Shown: positions 32,517 through 42,677 of the stretch, piece after piece
How positions within the stretch are numbered: the first letter of the stretch is position 1
Layout of the letters: the number at the start of each line of letters is the position of its first letter
Origin: Symbiodinium natans
Taxonomy: Eukaryota > Sar > Dinophyceae > Suessiales > Symbiodiniaceae
DNA: 64,000 nucleotides
Direction of reading: 5' to 3'
Assembly (NCBI GenBank): GCA_905221605.1
Contig: CAJNDS010000680.1
Location: 375,204 to 439,203 of the forward strand
Notes under the pieces: model-generated
The model's database searches: none
The model's input: the letters and a program-made list of their open reading frames with translations, nothing else
Told to the model about the DNA's origin: nothing
Translations under genes and position numbers: made by a program

Positions 32517-32819
32517 CCTGGGCACAGCGCCACATCACGCGAAGAGACTTCTGCAAATGCGTGGCAGGCACCAACAAAGCGCGCGTACGGCGTAAGGCTC
32601 TTGGGTTGGCTAGGGCCTTTCTACTTGGAGGTTCATGGTGCTTATTAACCAAGTATAGCTGTACCTATAACCCACTTATGGGCACCTTAGGCGCCCGAAT
32701 ATGCTTCTAAGTACAGCTTTTCGTACAGTTTGAATTGGTTTATAAGTACCATGAACCTCCAAGCAGGCCGTCAACAAGCAAGCTCCGCGCAAGCCTTGAG
32801 TCCGGGCATGGCAGCCAGC
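32517..32819 (-). CDS. Two exons separated by an F1 intron
   Basis: Exon 32757-32819 begins after GAATGTCTCAG (WLPCPDSRLARSLLVDGLL) and ends in phase 1 inside the F1 end, GGAG|GTTCATGG. Exon 32517-32609 starts with two bases after GGCCCTAG and reads NPRALRRTRALLVPATHLQK, SLRVMWRCAQ, to CAGG|GTCGCC. Joining gives GCC at the split codon and an unbroken frame. The 147-bp intron (32610-32756) is the full F1 element plus 14 bp. Upstream of the first exon lies an F4 copy ending TTTCGGAAACC. Basic protein, family unknown. Confidence 0.65.
32624..32763. repeat. F1 element forming an intron, 140 bp
   Basis: Complete terminal repeats CTTGGAGGTTCATGG / CCATGAACCTCCAAG. On the minus strand, GTTCATGG inside the first repeat serves as the 5' splice site of the exon 32757-32819. 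Confidence 0.85.
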
Positions 32820-33653
32820 CTGAGACATTCCGTCTGGTGGTTTCCGAAATGGGGTGGGGGGGGGGGGAGGGGGGTAATCACCATATTGGTGTCCCTATTA
32901 TAAGGGAAGCCTACTATTTGGGGTCCATTTTAGGGGTCGCCCTGAAAAATTGCTTGCCCAAGGGCAGGCACTGCGCCAGGGTGGTTAAGCCCAAGCGGGC
33001 AAAGACATCCATCGTGTCCTTGGTCACTTGAGGCTGCTGCATACCCAGTGCTTGAAAGATGTGTTGCTTCCATCACTGTCATGCAACTTCCGTTGACAGC
33101 AGCAGCGGTGTCCACCCATGTGCTGTAAGGTCAAGTTCTGACAACCTCTTCGTCAGCTCAGGGGGCTTCAGGCGCTTCAGAAACTATGACTCGATTATTG
33201 TACATGCCACTTGTGGATGCAGCTCCTGCGTAGCCTTAAAGCCCACATGCCCGTCCATACACAACTTAATCTAAAGTCCAGGATGAAAAGCTACCAGCTA
33301 CCAAGTGAACACCTTCTATGACTGATGCTCAGGCGGTCGCCACAGCGCAGTGCTCTCCCAAAGCGACCTGCGAAAGGCACTTTCGGTTAGAGCCCTTGCC
33401 GCAGCGGCTCTGCAAGTCCTTCCTGCATCCTTCACGCAAGGATAGATTCGCACAAACTACATGTCTAGCTGTATGCTGAGTCATAACACATTCATCATGT
33501 ACATATCTGTGTATGTCTGTCTCAATTAGGGGATGCAGCCAGCCTTGGTGAAGACGGAGAATGCGCTGCCCAAATCACCGGAGCGCGCGGCACCAGAAAA
33601 GCAGCAAACTTGCATAGGCTCAGCCGACGCGCTGCTGCCACAGGAGTTGTGAT

Positions 33654-33899
33654 CTAGGAGTTCAGGGCTATGGGGTTGTTGGCGCGAACTGCGTTGGCAG
33701 GGACTCTGCGCCTTACAGGGCCACACAACCTTGTCTTCCTGTAAAGGCTGCACGCATGCCACGTCTGGGCAAGGGCTTCTGACATAAAGAAGCGATCCGA
33801 CATGGGTCGACCATGAGGGGCGGTTGCCTTGTCAGTCCACAAAAACACAGAGAAGAGCAGGACAAAACTGAGCGTCTTCGGTGCTCTTGCTGCCTGCAT
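33654..33899 (-). CDS. Small secreted or targeted protein, 81 codons
   Basis: ATG at 33899 opens a textbook signal peptide: MQAARAPKT, hydrophobic core LSFVLLFSVFLW, polar TDKATA with a likely cut after ATA. The rest is basic (SLYRKTRLCGPVRRRVP). In dinoflagellates a signal peptide followed by an Arg/Ala-rich stretch often targets plastids. The ORF ends in TAG, or may be only the first exon of a longer gene. Confidence 0.5.
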   Translation of the reverse strand: MQAARAPKTLSFVLLFSVFLWTDKATAPHGRPMSDRFFMSEALAQTWHACSLYRKTRLCGPVRRRVPANAVRANNPIALNS

Positions 33900-33973
33900 A
33901 TGTGACTGTGCAATCTTGCAAGGCTCCTACTCAGCCGTGGTTGACCATGCGAGGGCGTACATACGGGTCTTGC

Positions 33974-34075
33974 CCAGGCGAGCGTACCCATGGCACCATG
34001 GCGCCGCAGATCTGCAGTAGCTTGAGCTGAAGCTGCTCTCAAGTCTTTTGTTAAAGGTCTGACATCACTGGGCAT
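33974..34075 (-). CDS. Probable exon ending in a GC 5' splice site
   Basis: MPSDVRPLTKDLRAASAQAT and ADLRRHGAMGTLAW, then CCTGG|GCAAGA. The GCAAG motif is the GC-type 5' splice site known from dinoflagellates. It could be upstream of 33654-33899 only if that ATG is internal. Confidence 0.4.
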
Positions 34076-34099
34076 CCGACAGCAGAGCCTCACGCGTCG

Positions 34100-36200
34100 C
34101 GATCGGCATCGCTAAGCCCTGGCGCCGAGCTGAAGCTTCCGCTACCGTTCCAGGCACGACGATTCTCTTCAGGAACTCTTCACCTTTGCTGCCGCTACGG
34201 CACATGTCGGGGTGTATGTCTGACACACCTCATGGCCGTCATATGTGACGACAAGCATCTGGCTTCACCATGCTTGCGCACGCTTCTGAAGGCCACGCTG
34301 GGTATTGCAAGATCGTCAAGAAGACATGGGGCTGCGTGCGAAATTCCGTGCTGTTCTCCCAAGACGAAGCGGGGTGTTGCAGGGCTTCGTTGCCGCAGCA
34401 CACCCAACCACAACCATTTTGCATTTCAAGGATGGGGATAGACAAAGGGTGGGGGAAGCTGGAAGCTGCGGAGTTCCGACCTCCGCGTGATTTTTGGGAC
34501 TGCAGATCCAGATGGCATGGATGGAATCAAGTGCATGGCCCTCACATGCCTAGCGCTGGGACTGCTGGCATCGTCCACGCTTCGGACATGAGACTGGGAG
34601 AAGATTACGTGGGCACTTGTGGGCGGACCTGAGCTCCTTCAGCCATCGTGCCGCTGCAACGCCGCCCCTGCCGTCCTCCTGATGCTCAGGGCCCTCCTCG
34701 GACTCCCGGGCCACTGCGCGGACCAGCGACGAATTATGAAAGCGCGGTCTCAGCCATCACATGTGACCTGCAAGAGCCCGAAGTGCTCAGAGAGCGATGC
34801 GGAAAGAATTGAAAACACAAGCGGACGGCCGGTGGGATCTGCGGCAATCGTGAGACTTGTCATTCCGAAGCGTGTCAGCTCTACTGGCCCTGGTGCTCAG
34901 GCGCGGGGCACACGTGGTAGAAAGCCTATAAAAACAGTTCAAAGCGAAGCACAAACTCTTGAAAGCATTGCGAAGCGCCCCTGCTGCCAAATTGCTTGCA
35001 GGTCGCCTTCGGAACTTGCAGAAGCAGGCTCGTGAGTGGCCGAAGGTGGGCGAGGAGGCGCGCGGCAGGCCATGGAATGTGAGATCAAGTACAAAGTTGA
35101 TCTTGATTGAAGTTTAGACGGGAGAGCTCATTGATGGGTAGACTTCTCTCGCGCAATCACTTGTAAAGCTAAGTTTGCACCTTTAGCATCTCTTGGTGGG
35201 CAGATGGCTCCAACATGCCGCCTCCGCCGCCCAAAAACACACGGTCACAATTGAAACCGCTGCTTCACCGCAGCATTCGTGCCAGCATGTGCGCACGGAG
35301 ACACGGTCCACATGTCCGCTCGTAGCTATGAGGCCCTCGGCGCACATACACATGACGCAGGCAGTGAACACCGGCGGCAAAGTATGTTTATGACGGGAGC
35401 TCGCGCATCCGTCCTTTGGACACGTGACCGGAGGAGGCTGCGGCGGTGAACACGCCCTCGACGCTTTCTCCAACAGCCTGGAACAAAGACATACTCCCAC
35501 CCTTCGCCTTTGAGCCTTTGGGTCAGCCGAAATCTCCTGCTTTTGCAACTGTTCGAAAGCCGAGCCCCTTCACATCGTTGTGTTGGCGAAGGCAAAGAAC
35601 TTGGCAGTCCAGGTGGCAGAGAGCATCCAAAGATGCAGACGCTCCTTGATTGAGTGGAACTCCTCCATGCCAGCTCTGTCACCAGCAGCCTGGATGACCG
35701 GCTTCTTGTGGAGGCCCTGTAGCCAGAGCTGCCAGGCGCTTGGTATCTGCACAGCTCACTATAGGATAGGGACACTGGCAGTCAAGTTACTGGCGATTGG
35801 TCAAGTTAGAATGGGCCATAGCCGTGGTAGCCAGACTCTGCAAACATGCTGAAACCTGATCCTTGCAGCCTTGACCGGGCAGCTGGGAAGGCTGATGAAG
35901 AATGCCTCCACAACTGCCTAGGCCTTGTCATTGCTGCAATGCCCAAAACCTGTTTTGCAGCAGCCCACATCTCCGAGTGAATAGATGGAGGGAGCATGCA
36001 AGCTCGCTAGACCACAAAGGGCCCCAAATCACATGTGCAGAGCTGCAGCAGCTGATGCACCTGCAAAGCACACGAGCCATCGGCTCTTCATTTAGCAGAC
36101 GTGACGCAGTAGGAGCCGTGGCACGCCAGCCAATCGGTCCACGGACAAGCGCAAATGGAGAAACTGCGCTTGGGTCTTTGCGCGCCTAAATGCACTGGAT
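34100..36200. other. Probably genic, exons not resolved
   Basis: No ITR arrays. Several 60-150 codon frames overlap on both strands (for example 34270-34632 plus, 35183-35548 minus, 35580-35852 plus). The composition is exon-like throughout and I cannot choose frames. Confidence 0.4.
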
Positions 36201-36201
36201 G

Positions 36202-36740
36202 TCATCTCGCTTCAACCTTTTTCAGACGATGCCATGCTTTCCCACAAGAAGTTGTAAACTTACGAATCACACATTTCTGAAAACTTTGGGTGAGCCTTGT
36301 CACTGTGCCCCGCTGTGGGGATGCAAAGAGCAAAGCGAATTCATCGTCGAACTTACCCTCACCATGGACGAGGGCAGCGGGCAGGAAGCTTTGCATGTCA
36401 CAGACATCATCGCAGACGGCAGGCAGGCGCATCACGCGGGCACCTGGCAGTTTGCAAGAGAGGGACAGAGCTGCTGTGAACGCAAAGGGCCCAACCACGG
36501 CCGTATCTTCTGCTTAAATGCAGTCAGTGCAAACTTTCCTGCGTGAATCCTGGCACACCTGCATCCGACCGAACTGACACCCTTTGACAGTCACATGGTC
36601 CCGTCTCCACTGCACCCGCAGGAACTTTAGGTGGAGATGCTCAGCCGGCATGACGTGGGTCACGCACGACGTTGCAAGAAGCTCGGCCCACTGCCAGATG
36701 TCAAGCATGCAGGCTCCTCCCAGCCGACGAAGCTTGCCAT
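36202..36740 (-). CDS. Minus-strand exon cluster
   Basis: 36514-36740 reads RRLGGACMLDIWQWAELLAT and later HLHLKFLRVQWRRDHVT. 36202-36498 reads ALSLSCKLPGARVMRLPAVC, DMQSFLPAALVHGEG, where GAGG|GTAAGT and a downstream CCCCACAG mark a possible 46-bp intron; another GTAAGT lies at TGATTC|GTAAGT. Unknown family. Confidence 0.45.
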
Positions 36741-36934
36741 GAACTATTTACAATGTGCTCCGGTCCCTTCACGACCATGTGCAAGAGCAGCACAGAAGCT
36801 CAAGCATCTGGGGAAATATTGACTCTCATCCACAGCTTATTCTGAATGAAGAGACTCAACCATCAAAGCCACGAGGCAGAACATCACACGGCCTGCGCCA
36901 GGGCGGTTTGGGGCGAGGAAAGCTAGAGACTTGC

Positions 36935-37073
36935 CTGATGCAAGACCGGCCGCCAAGTTTGATCTGAGAATCTTGAGAACACTTGTGGCTTTGCGCGAGT
37001 CAACCTCACCGCATATGGTATGCACAGAGGCTGAGAGCCACGAAACGGCGCATGGAACCATGGCTGGTTTCAT
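36935..37073 (-). CDS. Probable exon ending in GCAAGT
   Basis: Reads ICGEVDSRKATSVLKILRSN, LAAGLA, and ends CATCAG|GCAAGT, a GC-type 5' splice site. Confidence 0.5.
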
Positions 37074-37133
37074 GGTGACGAGAGACTGGCCCAGCCCAGC
37101 ACGGCATGTGCGTCAAGCACCTGGGCTGCCCAC

Positions 37134-37309
37134 CTGTAGTGAGCCTCCTGGCTTGCAGCGACACTTCAGATTGAATGCAAAGTCGCTTTTGGCATCGGGG
37201 AAAGGCCAATGGCACTTGCAGCGACTGTGTATGATATCCTGATCACACTCGCAAGGCTCACAAGGCTCACCGTCGCAGGACCTGAGCACGTGCCCACCAG
37301 TGTCAGCCA
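37134..37309 (-). CDS. Cys-rich exon
   Basis: From ACCGGCGGCAG to CTACAG|GTGGGC. Contains SCDGEPCEPCECDQ, then RCKCHW, then LKCRCKPGG: nine cysteines in about 45 residues, with paired CxC and CxxC spacing. It could be a small metal-binding or disulphide-rich extracellular module; I do not recognise a named domain. It ends in phase 0. Confidence 0.55.
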
Positions 37310-37795
37310 CTGCCGCCGGTAGGCTTCCGGCTCTCAGGCATGCCCGCTGTGCTATCGGAGTCCTTGCCCAAAGAAAGGAAAAGCTGCATGGGAACCGAAA
37401 CGCAGTTGGACTCCTCAAGCTGCTGCACTTACAGGCTGAGAATGTCCATACCCTGTGGCTGCATGGGGTTCTTGCACGTCGCAAACTTCGCCGTTCTGAG
37501 AGCTACACAAGGCTTCAAGCAAGCCGCAAGCCAGGGTGAAGCACAAAAAGCTTTAGGCACCCTCGTTGACAAAAGCGCCGTGCTCGAAAAGAAAAACTCG
37601 CATAAGCCCTTACAAATTTCAACATTTCAGTGGCAAGCCGCCTACAGTGTTTAACTACGCCTATGCCGAACACAAACCGGGCTATAAGTTTTGAGGATGC
37701 GAAGACGCATGGACCTTGGCGCGTCACTTCTCAGGTAGCCCCTCTCAGGGTACTACAGAAAGCCTTGACTCACTTCGGCTGAGACTCCCCGGTGT

Positions 37796-38020
37796 TCAGC
37801 AGCTGATGATCGGCACCATGCGGCTTGCCCGACTGGTGCTTTGGCACAGGTCTGCGTCTTGTTGGACCAGATGCTCCTCTTGGTTCTTGAAATGGAAGAT
37901 GGAAGAAGCCGCAAAGTCCGCTAGGTGATCAGTTGAGGCATCCCGGACATCGCAAGTTAGGGCACAGCTGGGGATGAAATCGGAACACGTAAGACATTTC
38001 AAGATGGTGAAAATACCCAT
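37796..38020 (-). CDS. Hypothetical protein, 74 codons with ATG
   Basis: ATG at 38020; MGIFTILKCLTCSDFIP, then DVRDASTDHLADFAASSIFH and QEEHLVQQDADLC. Acidic second half. The opposite strand is also open over 37716-37928, so the strand is a judgement. Confidence 0.4.
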   Translation of the reverse strand: MGIFTILKCLTCSDFIPSCALTCDVRDASTDHLADFAASSIFHFKNQEEHLVQQDADLCQSTSRASRMVPIISC

Positions 38021-38029
38021 GGGAAGGCT

Positions 38030-38750
38030 TCCGGCCTAAAACCTTAAAGCTTCAGTTTAAGCATCAAGAGCATCAGCCATCATAAGTGCCGGAGTCCATG
38101 CTGGCCGTTCATCAAACTCCACGGCTTACAAGAGGAAAAACATCTGAGTTCAAGTCTGGCCAGCACTGGATGACAGACTTAGTGGAAGAGCTTCTCCGAC
38201 AGCCCATCGAGACTGCCTTCGACGACGCAACTTCAAGTTAACTTGGCCCAGCCCCCGGCACCTTTGATGGATGCCTGCCACGAAAAACATGCTTTTGGCG
38301 GCATCTTGGCTCGATACCTTGTGAAGAGATACGCCCAAAGAGTGGAGAGCTGTTTGTCACAGCCCCTCCACGAGGACGTGCGCAAGAAGACGCAGCTCCC
38401 TGCTGCGATCCTATAACCTTACCTAGAGGCATCTATTCTTACTTCTGAAGCACCGGTCCCCGCCGATGGCGCAGGACATCGTCACATTCACACGACCCTT
38501 AACCTTCGAGTTGACCAATCGGCGGAACCACAAGTAAATCTGTCAACCTGCTGTCATATGGGCGGAATGGGAGGATAGGTCTTTGCGTAGCCACGCATGG
38601 TCACGAAGGGCACAAGTCCATCCGGACTGGTTATCGAGCCTCCCAGAAACTTGCACTGCACCGTTATACGAATGCCAATGTAACACTATACTATCATGTA
38701 GATGCTACATTCTAATGTGACTTTCTATCATCGTAAAATCACATACACAA
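38030..38750. other. No gene called
   Basis: Non-repetitive; only short overlapping frames. An AT-rich stretch at 38680-38760. Confidence 0.5.
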
Positions 38751-38879
38751 TTTATATGCTGCGCCCTTGGCGCCTTCCAGGACTCGGATGCCGGTTTGTG
38801 GAATAGGCCAAGCCTTCCAGGAAGTGAGGGAGGTAAAGGCAATGGAAGGCAAGCCCCAGTGAGATGTTGAGTATTTCAA

Positions 38880-38960
38880 ATATTGGGGGTACCTTATTGT
38901 GGTCATGATTGTAGGGGAATCTTTCTACTTGGGGGGTACCGTGTTTTCGGAAACCCCCAA
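38880..38960. repeat. F4 element, plus-strand gene intron
   Basis: GGGGGTACCTTATTG ... GGGGGGTACCGTGTTTTCGGAAACCCCC, the F4 order; lies about 75 bp before the 3' splice site at 39035. Confidence 0.7.
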
Positions 38961-39035
38961 ATAATTTCGTTTTCGGATGTTTCGGGCTTTGAGGGTTGAG
39001 GGAGTTGGGGGAGTGTAGAAAGTTTGCACTCTCAG

Positions 39036-39245
39036 GCCAAAGCCACGCTGCCTCGAAACCACCACAGCCGCAGCACACGGCGTGCACCACCCTCTCTTCC
39101 TCCAATCCAAGATGACACAAGTTTTCAGGCACATCCGGATGTGGTTATGAATGAACATGACAGAATGACGTTTAACAAAGTGAGAAAGCAACAGCGCGAC
39201 GCAGAAGCAAGCAAAAGACAGTACAAAAGAGACGTAGCTGAATAA
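39036..39245 (+). CDS. C-terminal exon, basic coiled tail
   Basis: Begins after TTTGCACTCTCAG and ends in TAA: AKATLPRNHHSRSTRRAPPS, LPPIQDDTSFQAHPDV, MNEHDRMTFNKVRKQQRDAE, ASKRQYKRDVAE. The last 30 residues are Lys/Arg/Glu/Gln-rich and probably helical. Strong codon bias for a true exon. Family unknown. Confidence 0.6.
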   Translation, partial: AKATLPRNHHSRSTRRAPPSLPPIQDDTSFQAHPDVVMNEHDRMTFNKVRKQQRDAEASKRQYKRDVAE

Positions 39246-39657
39246 GAACCTCAAGTTCTTCATGGTTTGAACTTGTTACAGCTTTCTTCGCCTTACCTCC
39301 TTTCGCTCACTGAGCTGAATGTCTTTGATCGTATTTGAGCATGTTGAGCTCTGCCTGACTTCTCGCAGGCCTCGCGGCCTAGCTTACCACAGAGTAGCAA
39401 ACTTGTCTGGAATCTATGGCTTTTCCGCGTTCAGAGGCAGAGCTCTTAAACACATGGGGTTTTGCGAGATTCTCGGACATGTGTAGATTTCCCTTCTCTT
39501 GACATAGACACACACAAACAAATCGGGCGCCACTTTGCTACGATGCCCTCCAGGAGCTGAACCACAGTTGAAAGCCGGGCGCCTGTATCCACGTCTTGCT
39601 GAACTGGGAAGCGACATAGCGAAACTGAAGGATACCGGTTCTGTCGGGCGGCCCTAG

Positions 39658-40136
39658 ATGTCCAAAACATGCAAATGCAGAGAACCGTGCAGTCCTAGCT
39701 GGCAGAGGGAGCTAACTGGGCAGTCATTTGGTCCGAGAGGGAAACCAGTTTACGGTCGTCCACCCCCTCTTCGCGTTTTTGATGAATCTCTAGGAGCCTT
39801 CCCGCCGCTCCTGAGCAGCGCAAGCAGGTTCCCAAGCTGGTGCAGAGTAGTCCGGCTTGGATGGCGCAGCGCCCTCCCTTGCTTTCTTGCCCGCAGCTTC
39901 ATGTCAGGGCAAGCATCGAAGCTACATGAAAGGCCTCTGCCTCCTTGGGAGGAGTGCCCAACTATGGTCCTAGAGAGTTCTATGTGCCATCACGTGGTGG
40001 GGCCATCCTGGAAAACCTCAGGTTCCAAGCCCACATGACTAGCAGGTTCAAGGCGAGCTCCATCAGCAGAAGATCTGACCCTTTCCAGCTATGGAATGCT
40101 AAGGATGAGCTAAGCACTGCGCGCGGAGGCCTGTAG
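39658..40136 (+). CDS. Plus-strand exons, last one 39945-40136
   Basis: The final piece reads GVPNYGPREFYVPSRGGAIL, ENLRFQAHMTSRFK, FQLWNAKDELS and ends in TAG at 40136. Upstream, an ATG-started frame (39658; MSKTCKCREPCSPSW) is open for 126 codons, and a very good 3' splice site (CTTGCTTTCTTGCCCGCAG) lies at 39897. The frames differ, so at least one more splice is needed. Confidence 0.5.
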
Positions 40137-40251
40137 TGTCGTTCGGCCTGGACGCTGCTGCGACAGCACCGCAACACCAGCCAAATTGTTGCCCATCGCT
40201 TGACTTGCAAGCGAGCGCAAAAAGAGAAACCACAAGTAACCGCACGTCTGC

Positions 40252-41173
40252 TCAGGGCTCGGCAATGCTCTGCTGCTCAATCTCAATCTGTGCCACGCAT
40301 AGCCTCCAAGCAGCTGGAAGCTCAAAGGCTCTCTTTTCCCGACCATCGGACTGGTGTGCTTTAGCCGCATTGTCTTTGCCGCGGTCATGAAACACTTGCA
40401 AAGCCTTCTTCACAGAATTGGCGTATTTTCAACACAGGCGCTTGCAACTCTCCCTTCATGGCCGTGCCCCCTCCAATGCCCCAGTGGTGCTCAAAAAGTC
40501 AAAGTCAAAAGGCAAACCTGCGAGCACCTTCAGCACCTTCAGCCCCTAAACTCCTAAGGGCGCGCGCCTTCTCCATCATCTTGTTGGCCTTGAGCTTTGT
40601 CTGCCTGGGAAGCTTCCAGCAAAGGGCCCTCAGAGCCACATCTTGCCAAGAGCGCGGCCTGATCTGTTCTCCGTTCTTCTTTGCCTGCTGGAAGTAGAGG
40701 TCATAGTAACCTGGGGTGGAGGGCTCTAAACCCTACACCCTAAACCCTAAACCCTAAACCCTAAACCCTGGGGGTGCGGCGCCACGCGTCGTCCTGCTGC
40801 AACTCCGCCTTCCGGCTCCAAAGAAGAGAGAGGGAACGACCCCAAATTCCCGTAGCCACATGGGCATTTCCCAAATTTGGGGTACCCTCCCCCAAAACGG
40901 TACCCTTATTTTCGTAAACCCCCATGTGCAGATAATGTAGCCTTCGATTCTGTAAGACAAGGCCTGTGGTGCAAGTGCATCATTACACAGCACCGTCTAG
41001 TGCAGGGCTGGCCAGTGTCCGCAGGATGTCGCAGGGCTAGGATGCAGTGGGAGGCATAATCAAGCAAGGGTGTCAAAGCTCTCAAAGCTGAGTGGTAGCA
41101 AGGCTCTCTTGGCACGTGCCTTCACCGCCCCAGGCGTGCGCTGCAGCCGCCTGCGCAGGACGTCGAGGTCTTC
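40252..41173 (-). CDS. Five-exon gene with F4 and ITR introns; TPR-like end
   Basis: About 41063-41173: EDLDVLRRRLQRTPGAVKAR. 40918-40973: ALSYRIEGYIICTW, ending GG|GTTTACG at an F4 copy. 40767-40815: RKAELQQDDAWRRTPR, ending AGG|GTTTAG. 40518-40723: PSTPGYYDLYFQQAKKNGEQ, IRPRSWQDVALRALCWKLPR, LKANKMMEKARALRSLG. 40252-40407: KKALQVFHDRGKDNAAKAHQ, FELPAAWRLCVAQIEIEQQS, ending in TGA. The second to fourth exons join in matching phase (phase 2 then 0). The last exon resembles one TPR helix pair (low confidence). Basic, helical protein. Converges with the plus-strand gene ending at 40136. Confidence 0.65.
40724..40766 (-). repeat. 43-bp ITR intron (proposed)
   Basis: GTTTAGGG repeated, one TGTAGGG unit, ending GTTTAGAG. 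It contains stops in the joined frame. Confidence 0.55.
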
Positions 41174-41209
41174 CTGGCATGCACTTTGCACATCGACGAC
41201 CCCCCACGG

Positions 41210-41760
41210 TCACCTTAGCTCAAAACTTGTGGGTTACGTTGATAGTAGCCCGCTTTAGAGCCCTCATTCATAGGCCTCATGAACATGGTCCGCAATATAG
41301 GATTCGGAAAGGAAGCAAGACCCTTTTGAAAATCTGAGCAAAATGACCGTTTGTGCTTCGGGGAATTGCTTGAATTGGCGAGGTATAGTATGCTCATGGC
41401 ATGCGAGCAGCTGTTTGTTTGGGATGTTTTCACAGGTGAAGTGCGACAATAAGAGCTCTCAGAGCAGAAATACGACGAAAAGGATGATCTCAGCCGGGTA
41501 TCAACAACAGGGTACATGAACCCTAAACCCTAAACCCTGAAACCCGTTTAGTATTCGGCTGGTTCCCAAGAAAGAAAACCTCATGATTTTCCAAGCTTTT
41601 CTACCGCTGTCCGGACTCCTGCACCGCAGAGTAATGCTTCATTACCTCGGCTTGGACGTGCATCTCAATCACTGGACTCCAACTACAGATTGCTCTCACT
41701 TAGGCTTAGGTTAGTTTAGGATTTAGGGTTTTAGGGTTTTAGGGCTTTAGAGTTTGGGGT
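41210..41760. other. Unresolved, partly ITR
   Basis: Frames open on both strands at 41215-41517; short CCCTAAA (41518-41540) and TTTAGGG (41725-41765) arrays. No exon that I trust. Confidence 0.4.
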
Positions 41761-41848
41761 TTAGGGTTCCATGAGAGCATGTGAGAATTCCGTTGCCATC
41801 TCAGCCGAGCTTCGGGTTGGGATCTGATGTCGTTCGCCCAACCCGACG

Positions 41849-42337
41849 TCAAACGATTCCTTGCCAGACCGAGCAGTCATACATGAAAGTGAAAGGTGGA
41901 TGATTGAACAGTTGCTTGAATACACACCTCGGATGTATTGTGAATGAAATCGAACGAAGTATGGAAATGCTGCCAACAAGCAAGAAAAAATGCCTTACTC
42001 ACGAGCTTTTGCCGTGCAAAGCTTCCTGCGACCCTTCACAAGACCCACCAAACAAAGGCACGCTCTCCGTGCAAGTGTCGTGCCGGCAGAAAGGGCACGA
42101 ACAACACAACTCTATCTGGATTAATTGAACCTGCAACCAGACAAAAACATCATTCGGCCTCTTGCCACAAGCTCCTACCTGAGCACATTGCTCTTGCAGC
42201 ACAAGCTTCGGGGCGCACGGCGGCAACTTGTCAAAGGACTGCAGCTCCTTCTTGCTTTCAGCAGGATGGCTCATGGCCACTCCGATTTTTCTGCGCCGGC
42301 TTAGTTCGGGTCTTTCTGTCCCGACAATCGCACACCG
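41849..42337 (-). CDS. Three exons with very short introns
   Basis: 42179-42337 (GVAMSHPAESKKELQSFDKL, PPCAPKLVLQEQCAQ) ends CAG|GTAGGA. 42003-42130 begins after GTTGCAG (VQLIQIELCCSCPFCRHDTC, TESVPLFGG) and ends AGCTC|GTGAGT. 41849-41969 begins after GTTGGCAG (SISILRSISFTIHPRCVFKQ, LFNHPPFTFMYDCSV) and ends in TGA. Introns would be 48 and 33 bp; the 33-bp one has perfect GTGAGT, a T-rich tract and TTGGCAG, and removes an in-frame TGA. CCxCPFC might bind metal. Family unknown. Confidence 0.5.
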
Positions 42338-42439
42338 CACGGGGGGGGGGGGGGGAGCAAGGGCTCATGCATCAGCTCGCTTGGTCATGTTCACATGATC
42401 TGCACTGATGAGGCCCACACCAAGTGCACCGAAAAGCGC

Positions 42440-42560
42440 GGATGGAACTTGAGATTGGTATGAGTATTATGGATATTCTGAGTAGTGGGGTTTTTGTGGG
42501 CTATTATGATTCTTGTATAATGGTCATTATGGATGTTATGATGATTCTGATGTCTATGCC
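42440..42560. repeat. Eroded trinucleotide tract
   Basis: ATTATGGATATT-type triplets; similar tracts at 42920-43060, 43380-43490, 44320-44440 and 58914-59860. Confidence 0.75.
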
Positions 42561-42677
42561 GTCTGCAACACTCAGGTGCAAGTCGCCTCCAGGAAGGTGT
42601 CAATCGTGCCTGGATGTGCCCTAAACCCTAAACCCTAAACCCTAAAAACCCTAAACCCTAAACCCTAAACCCTAAAC

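Noticed and set aside
38925-39263. Minus-strand frame with MKNLRFLFSYVSFVLSFAC, which looks like a signal anchor
   Set aside because: It is the antisense of the well-supported plus-strand exon ending KRQYKRDVAE.
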